Shown here: piece after piece, positions 1-5,546 of the stretch
How positions within the stretch are numbered: the first letter of the stretch is position 1
Layout of the letters: each line of letters starts with the position of its first letter
Assembly: GCA_043751715.1 (NCBI GenBank)
Contig: JAYUZO010000004.1
Span: 1 to 5,546, forward strand
Reading direction: 5' to 3'
Length of the DNA stretch: 5,546 nt
Origin: JAAFHS01 sp043751715
Lineage (GTDB): Bacteria; Pseudomonadota; Alphaproteobacteria; Rhodobacterales; Rhodobacteraceae
The notes under the pieces: model-generated
What the model was told of the DNA's origin: nothing
The model's input: the letters and a program-made list of their open reading frames with translations, nothing else
The model's database searches: none
Translations under genes and position numbers: made by a program

Positions 1-93
1 GATTGGTATGCCGTGGTCACCACCGACAACCGCATTCTGATCTTTGACCGCCTGACCGGCCGTTTGCGCCAAGAGGTTGCGATTGCGCCGTAA
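1..93 (+). CDS. C-terminal end of a small protein, probably DUF6476 family (partial)
   Basis: Frame 1 is open from the left edge to a TAA at 91-93 and gives 30 residues beginning DWYAVVTTDNRILIFDRLTG and ending in EVAIAP. The alternation of hydrophobic strands with a turn reads like a small beta-type domain. The pattern resembles the C-terminus of the short, single-membrane-helix DUF6476 proteins common in Rhodobacteraceae, recalled from memory rather than searched. Function of that family is unknown. The start lies outside the window, so length and membrane helix cannot be verified. The coding frame is credible because it is fully open, matches the codon bias of the neighbours and ends shortly before a tRNA gene. 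The family name is tentative. Confidence 0.6.
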   Translation, partial: DWYAVVTTDNRILIFDRLTGRLRQEVAIAP

Positions 94-135
94 CCGGCCC
101 TGGCGGAAAATCTTGCGCCCGATCCGTTTTTCCCC

Positions 136-162
136 TTGCGGCCTTGGCCGTGGTTTTATACA
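136..162 (+). promoter_or_regulatory. Candidate promoter of the tRNA-Gly gene
   Basis: A -35-like TTGCGG (136-141) is followed after 15 bases by TATACA (157-162). Transcription from here would start near 169 and leave a leader of about a dozen bases before the tRNA at 182. The spacer is shorter than the ideal 17, so this is a plausible but unproven sigma-70-type promoter. No strong terminator separates it from the upstream gene, so read-through is also possible. Confidence 0.35.
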
Positions 163-181
163 TCCCCGCCATCCAGACGGT

Positions 182-256
182 GCGGGCGTAGCTCAGGGGT
201 AGAGCATAACCTTGCCAAGGTTAGGGTCGGGCGTTCGAATCGCCTCGCCCGCTCCA
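182..256 (+). tRNA. tRNA-Gly, anticodon GCC
   Basis: A complete cloverleaf can be folded by eye. The acceptor stem is GCGGGCG (182-188) with CGCCCGC (246-252), seven perfect pairs. The D arm is GCTC/GAGC (191-194 with 202-205). The anticodon stem is TAACC/GGTTA (207-211 with 219-223) around loop TTGCCAA, with anticodon GCC at 214-216. The T arm is GGGCG/CGCCT (229-233 with 241-245, one G-U pair) around TTCGAAT. The discriminator base is T at 253 and the CCA end is encoded at 254-256. It reads glycine codons GGC and GGU, and GGC is heavily used in the genes of this window. It appears to be a single-gene unit, since a strong hairpin terminator follows after 16 bases. Confidence 0.97.
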
Positions 257-272
257 ACTGGACAGAACGGCA

Positions 273-301
273 AAACGGGCATCCTTTACGGGTGCCCGTT
301 T
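273..301 (+). terminator. Intrinsic terminator after tRNA-Gly
   Basis: Bases 273-284 pair with 290-301 to form a 12-base-pair stem (AAACGGGCATCC against GGGTGCCCGTTT, one T-G wobble at 282/292) closed by a 5-base loop TTTAC. The base of the stem is A-rich on the left and T-rich on the right, giving a short T run inside the 3' arm, but no long T tract follows. It would insulate the metal-transport operon from tRNA transcription. The symmetry would let it work, weakly, on both strands. Confidence 0.75.
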
Positions 302-389
302 GCGTTAGCGCGCGCCTTATCACCTTTGCGATCACTGCCCGCACCACGCAAGCCGCGTTTCACGATCAGGTGACAGACCTGCCCCCCAG

Positions 390-406
390 TTGCGAATTAT
401 TCGCAA
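390..406. promoter_or_regulatory. Perfect 17-bp palindromic operator, probable Mur/Fur-family box
   Basis: TTGCGAATTATTCGCAA is two perfect 8-base inverted arms (TTGCGAAT/ATTCGCAA) around a single central T. It sits 52 bases upstream of the start codon of the metal-binding protein gene. Length, symmetry and the TGC-AAT/ATT-GCA pattern resemble the manganese-responsive sites bound by Mur, a Fur-family repressor, upstream of sit/mnt manganese-uptake operons in alphaproteobacteria. The palindrome is seen directly; the regulator is inferred. A zinc (Zur) or iron regulator cannot be excluded. A second, degenerate copy follows at 418-434. Confidence 0.75.
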
Positions 407-411
407 TCTGA

Positions 412-439
412 TTGACTTTGCGAACGGTTCTCATATCTT
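412..439 (+). promoter_or_regulatory. Candidate promoter of the metal-transport operon
   Basis: TTGACT (412-417) matches the -35 consensus at five of six positions. After 16 bases comes TATCTT (434-439), a weak -10. The second operator-like repeat (418-434) fills the spacer and touches the -10, and the perfect palindrome lies just upstream of the -35. Bound repressor would therefore block polymerase. The predicted start near 446 would leave a very short leader of about 13 bases that still includes the ribosome binding site. This brevity is the main reason for doubt. Confidence 0.4.
418..434. promoter_or_regulatory. Second, imperfect operator copy
   Basis: TTGCGAACGGTTCTCAT has the same 17-base length as the perfect palindrome at 390-406 and keeps the left arm TTGCGAA and the TTC core of the right arm (12 of 17 positions identical). 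Its own symmetry is GAAC/GTTC around the centre. The two centres are 28 bases apart. It lies between the candidate -35 and -10, the classical position for a repressor site. It may be a low-affinity second site; part of the resemblance could be chance. Confidence 0.45.
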
Positions 440-458
440 CATGGCCAAGGAGAACTCC

Positions 459-1396
459 ATGCTGGACCGCCGCGCCCTGATTGCCATGATGTTGACCGCC
501 CCGGTGATGCCGATGGCGGCGCATGCATCCACGCCGGCCCTTGTCGCCACCACCGGCATGGTGGCCGATCTGGCCCGCCGGATCAGCGGTGCGCCGGTGC
601 AGGCGATCTTTGGCCCCGGCATTGATCCACATGGCCACCGGCCGACCCGGTCTGATATTCTGGCGTTGTCGCGGGGCGACGTGGTGTTTTATTCCGGCCT
701 GCATCTTGAGGCGCAACTTCTGGACCTGCTGGCCGACATGGCCACGCAAGGCCGCGTTGTGGCGGTGGGTGATGGGGTGGACCCGGCCCTGCTGCTGACC
801 GATCCCGCCTTCAACGGCTTTCCCGACCCGCATGTCTGGATGGACCCGATGCTGTGGGGCAAGGCCGCGCAAATTGTGGCAGACACGCTGGCCGATATGG
901 CCTTTCCCGCTGATATTGCCGCCAATACCACGGCCCTGCTGGCTGATCTGGCGGCACTGGATGCCTATGCGCGCGCCGCCATAGCGTCCATCCCCACAAC
1001 CGCCCGCGTGCTGATTACCGCGCATGATGCGTTCAACTACATGGGCCGCGCCTATGGGCTGGAGGTGCAGGGCATTCAGGGCATTTCCACCGAGTCAGAG
1101 GCGGGCGTGGCGCGTATCCGCGAACTGGTTGATCTGATCGTAGCGCGCGGGGTGCCTGCGGTGTTTGTTGAAAGCTCGGTGTCAGACCGGTCGGTGCGCG
1201 CACTGATCGAAGGGGCGCGCGATGCGGGCCATGTGGTGACCATTGGGGGTGAGCTGTATTCCGACGCGATGGGACCCGAGGGCAGCTATGAAGGCAGCTA
1301 TGTTGGGATGATTGATCACAACGTCACCACGATTGCGCGCGCATTGGGCGGCACGGTGCCGGTGGCGGGCATGGCGGGCAGGTTGGGGACCGCGTG

Positions 1397-1397
<1 letters not shown>
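459..1397 (+). CDS. troA: Periplasmic metal-binding protein of a Mn/Zn/Fe ABC importer (TroA/MntA type)
   Basis: This 312-residue protein is the periplasmic receptor that captures a divalent metal and delivers it to the permeases encoded downstream. The start at 459 is chosen because AAGGAG (447-452) sits 6 bases before it and a signal peptide follows at once: RR at 4-5, a hydrophobic core, and a cleavage motif AHA (21-23). There is no lipobox cysteine, so it should be soluble. Ligands align with Treponema TroA at near-constant offset: H58 in DPHGH, H125 in DPHVWMDP, H189 in TAHDAFNY and D269 in GGELYSDAMG. The stretches QGISTESEAG and EGSYVGMIDHN are also typical of TroA. It lacks the His-rich loop of ZnuA zinc receptors. 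The His-His-His-Asp set does not decide the metal, because dedicated Mn receptors such as PsaA have Glu at the third position. Family and role are secure; manganese is the best guess from the operator and gene order. The symbol means TroA-like; mntA or sitA would be alternatives. Confidence 0.93.
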
Positions 1398-2155
<758 letters not shown>

Positions 2156-2158
2156 TCA

Positions 2159-3067
2159 ATGTGGCAAGCACTGACCCTGCAGGCGGGATATAACGCGGCA
2201 CTGGTCAGCCTCGGCGCAGCCATGCTGGGCCTTGCGGCAGGTGCGGTGGGCGCGTTTTTGTATCTGCGCCGCCGCGCATTGGTGTCTGACGCCATGGCGC
2301 ATGCCACGCTGCCGGGCATTGGTCTGGCCTTTCTGGTCATGGCGGCACTGGGCGGTTCGGGGCGGTTTTTGCCGGGGCTGATGCTGGGGGCCGCGCTGAC
2401 GGCGGGCCTTGGCCTGCTGTGCGTGCAGGCCATCAGCGCGCGGTTGGCCGAAGATGCGGCGATCGGCGTGGTGCTGTCGACGTTTTATGGCGCAGGGATC
2501 GTGATCCTGACGGTGGTCCAGTCAGCAGGCTTGGGGCGGCCAGCCGGGCTTGAAGGAGTGCTGTTGGGGCAGGCATCGGCGATGCTGGCCAGCGATGTGA
2601 TGGTGATTGCAGGTGGTGCTGTGGTGATACTGGCGGCCCTGTGGGCGCTGCGGCGGCCCTTTGCCATGGTTGCATTTGATGCGGGCCATGCCACCGGGCT
2701 GGGCCTGCCCGTGCGTGCGCTGGACGCGGCCCTGCTGGCGCTGACGCTGGGTGTGGTGCTGATCGGGCTGCATGTGGTGGGGCTGATCCTGATCGTCGCC
2801 CTGCTGATCACGCCAGCCGCCACCGGGCGGTTATGGTCAAACCGGGTGGGTGTCGTGGCGCTGATTGCCGCAGGTGTGGGGGCCGTGGCGGGCTATACCG
2901 GCGCTGCACTTTCTGCCGCCGCACCTGATCTGCCGACGGGGGCGGTGGCTGTGCTGGTGGCCTTTGCGGCCTTTGCCATATCGGTGATCCTTGCCCCGCG
3001 CGGTGTGCTGGCGCGCTGGCGGTTGCGGGGGCGGTTACAGGGGCGTTTCAGGGGGGCGGGCGGTTGA
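2159..3067 (+). CDS. troC: Metal ABC importer membrane permease, ABC-3 family (first of two)
   Basis: This 302-residue inner-membrane protein forms half of the metal channel. About nine hydrophobic segments can be seen, roughly at 12-36, 51-66, 72-92, 101-121, 144-163, 188-205, 207-222, 229-254 and 261-280. Family hallmarks of ABC-3 (ZnuB/TroC/SitC) permeases are the segment from RRRALVSDAMAH to LPG (37-53), the cytoplasmic FDAGHATGLGLPV (173-185), which should contact the ATPase, and GLILIVALLITPAA (208-221). It begins 3 bases after the ATPase stop with no clear ribosome binding site, so coupling is likely. The C-terminal tail after residue 280 is unusually basic (seven arginines) and ends in RGRLQGRFRGAGG, encoded by a G-rich repeat. 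That tail is the only odd part. It is paired with the second permease, as in TroCD/SitCD systems. Confidence 0.93.
   Translation: MWQALTLQAGYNAALVSLGAAMLGLAAGAVGAFLYLRRRALVSDAMAHATLPGIGLAFLVMAALGGSGRFLPGLMLGAALTAGLGLLCVQAISARLAEDAAIGVVLSTFYGAGIVILTVVQSAGLGRPAGLEGVLLGQASAMLASDVMVIAGGAVVILAALWALRRPFAMVAFDAGHATGLGLPVRALDAALLALTLGVVLIGLHVVGLILIVALLITPAATGRLWSNRVGVVALIAAGVGAVAGYTGAALSAAAPDLPTGAVAVLVAFAAFAISVILAPRGVLARWRLRGRLQGRFRGAGG
3027..3063 (+). repeat. G-rich imperfect triple repeat at the permease gene junction
   Basis: Three imperfect units of 11-13 bases run in tandem: one opening with GGGGGC at 3027, one with GGGGC at 3040 and one with GGGGGGC at 3051. They encode the arginine/glycine tail of the first permease and end just before the ATG of the second permease at 3067. 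G runs of 5, 4, 6 and 3 bases are separated by 8, 7 and 1 bases, close to a loose G-quadruplex pattern. The last run (3051-3056) may also serve as a crude ribosome binding site. Confidence 0.45.
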
Positions 3068-3981
3068 TGGGCGCGGAATTTGTGTCCCTGTCACTGGTGC
3101 CGATGCTGGTGGCAACACTCGCCGCCCTTGCCTGCGCATTGCCCGGCAATTTCCTGTTGTTGCGCCGCCAAAGCCTGCTGGGTGATGCGATCAGCCATGT
3201 GGTCTTGCCCGGCATTGTGGTGGCGTTCCTGCTGACCGGCGTCACATCAACCCCCGCCATGCTGGCTGGCGCTTTGGCCGCAGCAGCGCTTTCGGTGCTG
3301 CTGATCGAAGGGTTGCGGCGCGGAGTCGGCGTGGAACCGGGGGCTGCCATGGGCATCGTGTTCACCACGATGTTTGCCGGTGGCGTTGTGCTTTTGGAAC
3401 AATCGGGGGCCGCAGGCGTGCATCTGGATGTTGAACACGCGCTGTACGGCAATCTGGAAAGCCTGATCTGGCTGCGCGCCGATGGCTGGGCATCGCTCAG
3501 CGACCCCGCCGCCCTTGCCACCCTGCCGGAAGAACTGCCGCGCATGGCATTGGTCGCACTGATCGTGGCCGTCACCATAGCACTGATCTGGCGGCCCCTG
3601 ACATTGGCCAGCTTTGACGAAGGCTTTGCCCGCAGCATCGGCCTGCCCGTGCGCATGATCTCGGCCGGGCTGGTGGCACTTGCCGCCCTTGCCGCAGTGG
3701 CTGCGTTTTCGGCTGTCGGGTCCATTCTGGTGATATCCATGCTGGTCTGCCCCCCCGCCGCCGCACGCCTGCTGACCACATCTGTTGGCGCACAGGTGGG
3801 GCTAAGCCTGATCCTTGCCGCCCTGTCTGCCGTGCTTGGCTATGTCATTGCAGGCTATGGCCCGCTGTGGATTGGCCTGCCTGCATCCGTCTCTGCCGCC
3901 GGGATGATCGCCGTGGTGGCAGGCGTCATCCTTGCCTGCGCCATGCTGATAACGCGCCCCCCGACTGCGCGGAAAACCTGA
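3067..3981 (+). CDS. troD: Metal ABC importer membrane permease, ABC-3 family (second of two)
   Basis: This 304-residue inner-membrane protein is the partner of the preceding permease; together they would make a heterodimeric channel. Hallmarks repeat those of its neighbour: RRQSLLGDAISH followed by VVLPG (33-49), FDEGFARSIGLPV (183-195) as probable ATPase contact, and GSILVISMLVCPPAAARL (218-235). The segment HLDVEHALYGNLE (119-131) matches the D-L-D-x-x-x-x-L-Y-G pattern typical of TroD/SitD-type permeases and is absent from the first permease, which supports the D assignment. The ATG at 3067 shares its A with the upstream stop (TGATG); an in-frame TTG at 3064 is a less likely start. It is the last gene of the operon; a GC-rich hairpin begins 9 bases after the stop. 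Confidence 0.93.
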   Translation: MGAEFVSLSLVPMLVATLAALACALPGNFLLLRRQSLLGDAISHVVLPGIVVAFLLTGVTSTPAMLAGALAAAALSVLLIEGLRRGVGVEPGAAMGIVFTTMFAGGVVLLEQSGAAGVHLDVEHALYGNLESLIWLRADGWASLSDPAALATLPEELPRMALVALIVAVTIALIWRPLTLASFDEGFARSIGLPVRMISAGLVALAALAAVAAFSAVGSILVISMLVCPPAAARLLTTSVGAQVGLSLILAALSAVLGYVIAGYGPLWIGLPASVSAAGMIAVVAGVILACAMLITRPPTARKT

Positions 3982-3989
3982 CAGGACGG

Positions 3990-4019
3990 GTGGGCGGGCT
4001 GCATCTGCCCTTGCCCCAC
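3990..4019 (+). terminator. Possible terminator of the metal-transport operon
   Basis: GTGGGC (3990-3995) can pair with GCCCCAC (4013-4019, one bulged C) and GGGC (3996-3999) with GCCC (4007-4010), giving a bulged stem around a 7-base loop TGCATCT. It begins 9 bases after the stop codon of the last permease gene. It is followed by a mixed G/T stretch (GGTTGGTTGTTT) rather than a clean T tract, so termination may be weak or Rho-assisted. Confidence 0.4.
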
Positions 4020-4295
4020 AGGTTGGTTGTTTGTGCCTTTGGTGTTCATGCCGGCAGCAAAACACAAGGTGATTGCACCCTATTGGCTTTGTCAGCACCG
4101 CCCGGCCAACGCGTCACGCCCGGTCACCGCGCATGCCATGCTGGCCCGGCTGCCAGTGCGCCTATCCGGCAAGCCACGCGGCGGCCGACCAGCAGTGAGG
4201 CAGGCGGCACCGCCCCCCGGCCACCGGACAGCCCCACCCACCTGACGATTGCGGGTGCGGACCCGTGCCCCCCTGACAAAGGCCCGAATAACCCC

Positions 4296-4324
4296 TTGGC
4301 GCAGCGGAATTTGCGGCTTATGAC
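4296..4324 (+). promoter_or_regulatory. Candidate promoter of the histidine operon
   Basis: TTGGCG (4296-4301) and TATGAC (4319-4324) are separated by the ideal 17 bases, each matching the sigma-70 consensus at four of six positions. Transcription would start near 4331, giving a leader of about 20 bases with AGGTG (4342-4346) before the hisB ATG at 4351. No operator or attenuator is evident next to it. Confidence 0.45.
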
Positions 4325-4350
4325 GCGGGGGCAAACCAATCAGGTGCCCC

Positions 4351-4935
4351 ATGCGCAATGCCACGATCAGCCGCAAGACCAATGAAACCGACATCTTTGT
4401 CAGCGTCGATCTGGACGGCGTTGGCGCGCATCTGAACAAGACGGGCATAGGGTTCTTTGACCACATGCTGGATCAGCTGGCCCGCCACGCATTGCTGAAT
4501 CTGGACGTGCGCGCCACCGGCGATCTGCACATTGATGATCACCACACGGTGGAGGATGTGGGCATTGCCATCGGGCAGGCCCTAATGCGCGCCCTTGGCG
4601 ACAAGCGCGGCATAAGGCGTTACGGCGAATGCGCCTTGCCGATGGATGATGCGCAGGTGCGGTGTGCGCTTGATCTTTCGGGGCGGCCCTACCTTGTGTG
4701 GAATGTCACCTTTCCCACGGCCAAAATCGGCACGTTTGATACCGAGCTTGTGCGCGAATTCTTTCAGGCCATGGCCACGCATGGCGGCATCACCCTGCAT
4801 GTGGACATGGTCCACGGCATCAACAGCCACCACATCGCCGAGGCCTGCTTCAAGGCAGTCGCGCGTGCGCTACGCTTGGCGGTTGAGGCTGATCCGCGGT
4901 CAGACGCCATTCCCTCAACCAAGGGCAGCCTGTGA
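4351..4935 (+). CDS. hisB: Imidazoleglycerol-phosphate dehydratase HisB
   Basis: The enzyme removes water from imidazoleglycerol phosphate to give imidazole acetol phosphate, the dehydratase step of histidine biosynthesis, in the cytoplasm. At 194 residues it is the usual size of the monofunctional form, without the N-terminal phosphatase domain of enterobacterial HisB. The metal-binding signatures are intact: GFFDHM (34-39), DDHHTVED (62-69, H64, H65, E68) and SHHIAEACFKA (159-169, H160, H161, E164). The alphaproteobacterial DLSGRPYLVWN (108-118) and the terminal PSTKG (188-192) are also present. The start at 4351 has AGGTG 4 bases upstream and agrees with homologues beginning MR.A.I.RKT.ET. 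It overlaps hisH by 4 bases, so the two are one operon. Confidence 0.97.
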   Translation: MRNATISRKTNETDIFVSVDLDGVGAHLNKTGIGFFDHMLDQLARHALLNLDVRATGDLHIDDHHTVEDVGIAIGQALMRALGDKRGIRRYGECALPMDDAQVRCALDLSGRPYLVWNVTFPTAKIGTFDTELVREFFQAMATHGGITLHVDMVHGINSHHIAEACFKAVARALRLAVEADPRSDAIPSTKGSL

Positions 4936-5546
4936 CCCTGACCGTTCTGGTTGATTACGACAGCGGCAACCTGCACTCCGCCGCCAAGGCCTTTGCCCGC
5001 ATGGCCGCCGAGGTGGGCGCAGGCGATGTGCTGGTGTCGCGCCGCCCCGAAGATGTGGCCCGCGCCGACCGGATCGTGCTGCCGGGGGATGGGGCCTTTC
5101 CGGCCTGCCGCGCCGCACTGGGTGCGCAAGGCGGGCTGTTTGAGGCGATTGAACAGGCGGTGACTGTGGGGGGGCGGCCGTTTCTGGGCATTTGTGTCGG
5201 CATGCAGATGATGGCGACTTGGGGGCGCGAATACACTGATACGCGCGGTTTTGGCTGGATCGGCGGCGATGTCGTGCGGATTGCCCCTGCGGACCCGGCG
5301 CTGAAGGTGCCGCATATGGGCTGGAATGATCTGGTGATTGATCATCCCCACCCGGTGCTGGCAGGCCTTGCCACCGGGGATCATGCCTATTTCGTGCATT
5401 CGTTTCACATGCAGGTCGCCGACCCCGCCCAGCGGCTGGCGCATTGCGATTACGCCGGTGACATCACCGCCATCATCGGGCGCGACAATTTGGTGGGCAC
5501 CCAGTTCCACCCGGAAAAATCACAGGCCACCGGTCTGCGCCTTATT
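4932..5546 (+). CDS. hisH: Imidazole glycerol phosphate synthase glutaminase subunit HisH (3' end cut off)
   Basis: HisH hydrolyses glutamine and channels ammonia to HisF; the HisF-HisH complex makes imidazole glycerol phosphate and AICAR. The frame is open for 205 codons to the right edge with no stop; homologues are about 205-215 residues, so only the last few should be missing. Class I amidotransferase features are all visible: VDYDSGNLHSA (7-17), LPGDGAFP (50-57), the nucleophile C88 in FLGICVGMQM, HMGWND (128-133), AYFVHSFH (152-159), and the catalytic H193 and E195 in GTQFHPEKSQ. The GTG start at 4932 overlaps the hisB stop (GTGA) and has AAGGG (4921-4925) 6 bases upstream, inside hisB. 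hisA and hisF would be expected downstream. Confidence 0.96.
   Translation, partial: MTLTVLVDYDSGNLHSAAKAFARMAAEVGAGDVLVSRRPEDVARADRIVLPGDGAFPACRAALGAQGGLFEAIEQAVTVGGRPFLGICVGMQMMATWGREYTDTRGFGWIGGDVVRIAPADPALKVPHMGWNDLVIDHPHPVLAGLATGDHAYFVHSFHMQVADPAQRLAHCDYAGDITAIIGRDNLVGTQFHPEKSQATGLRLI

Larger units (their letters stand above)
3982..4350. other. 369-base gene-free region between the metal operon and hisB
   Basis: No convincing gene was found on either strand. The open frames crossing this stretch overlap the ends of the flanking genes, are rich in Pro, Arg and Gly, lack ribosome binding sites and match no family I recognise. What can be seen is the candidate terminator at 3990-4019, a short hairpin CGGGT/ACCCG around GCGG (4252-4265), and a candidate hisB promoter at 4296-4324. 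No tRNA, no run of histidine codons typical of a his leader peptide, and no insertion-sequence ends are apparent. Most of the middle (about 4020-4250) has no feature I can name. Confidence 0.6.

Noticed and set aside
101..131. Terminator after the first partial gene
   Set aside because: Only a 4-base GGCG/CGCC stem with a 10-base loop is possible and the T run at 127-131 is too far from it to be convincing.
390..458. Longer N-terminus for the receptor, starting at TTG 390 or ATG 441
   Set aside because: The upstream codons overlap the palindromic operator and candidate promoter, would put residues in front of a clean signal peptide, and lack a ribosome binding site. ATG 459 has AAGGAG 6 bases upstream.
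4020..4350. Histidine attenuator with leader peptide
   Set aside because: No short frame with consecutive His codons and no alternative terminator/antiterminator stems could be found before hisB.
3867..4385. 172-codon plus-strand open frame spanning the gap between the last permease and hisB
   Set aside because: It overlaps both flanking genes in another frame, has low-complexity Pro/Arg/Cys-rich composition, no ribosome binding site and no recognisable domain. It is what GC-rich non-coding DNA produces by chance.
4092..4466. 124-codon minus-strand open frame over the gap and the hisB start
   Set aside because: Half of it is antisense to hisB and the rest has no recognisable protein character.

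Overview
The window is GC-rich chromosomal DNA that looks like an alphaproteobacterium, most likely Rhodobacterales (Rhodobacter/Roseobacter relatives). Three things suggest this: strong G/C preference at third codon positions, a tRNA-Gly gene with an encoded CCA end, and the gene order hisB-hisH with a 4-base overlap. The genus cannot be fixed from the sequence.

Layout. Bases 1-93 hold the last 30 codons of a small protein, probably the DUF6476 family. A complete tRNA-Gly(GCC) gene follows (182-256), with a candidate promoter before it and a strong hairpin terminator after it (273-301). Next comes a four-gene operon (459-3981) for a manganese/zinc/iron-type ABC importer: periplasmic metal-binding protein, ATPase, then two ABC-3 membrane permeases. 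The genes are nearly fused (stop/start overlaps of 1 base or a 3-base gap), so they should be co-transcribed and translationally coupled. After a 369-base gene-free stretch the histidine operon begins with complete hisB (4351-4935) and hisH (4932 onward), which runs off the window a few codons before its expected end.

How the genes work together. The solute-binding protein carries the TroA-type metal ligands H58, H125, H189 and D269. It would capture a divalent metal in the periplasm and pass it to the two permeases, powered by the ATPase. In front of the operon is a perfect 17-base palindrome, TTGCGAATTATTCGCAA (390-406), and a weaker copy at 418-434 that falls between a candidate -35 and -10. 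This is the arrangement expected for repression by a metal-sensing Fur-family regulator, with Mur (manganese) as the best guess. HisB and HisH act in histidine biosynthesis and have no evident functional link to the transporter.

Overall the genes belong to known families and I do not see a novel system. The points most worth checking are the double operator, the His-x-His at the first metal ligand, the G-rich triple repeat at the junction of the two permease genes, and the long non-coding gap before hisB.
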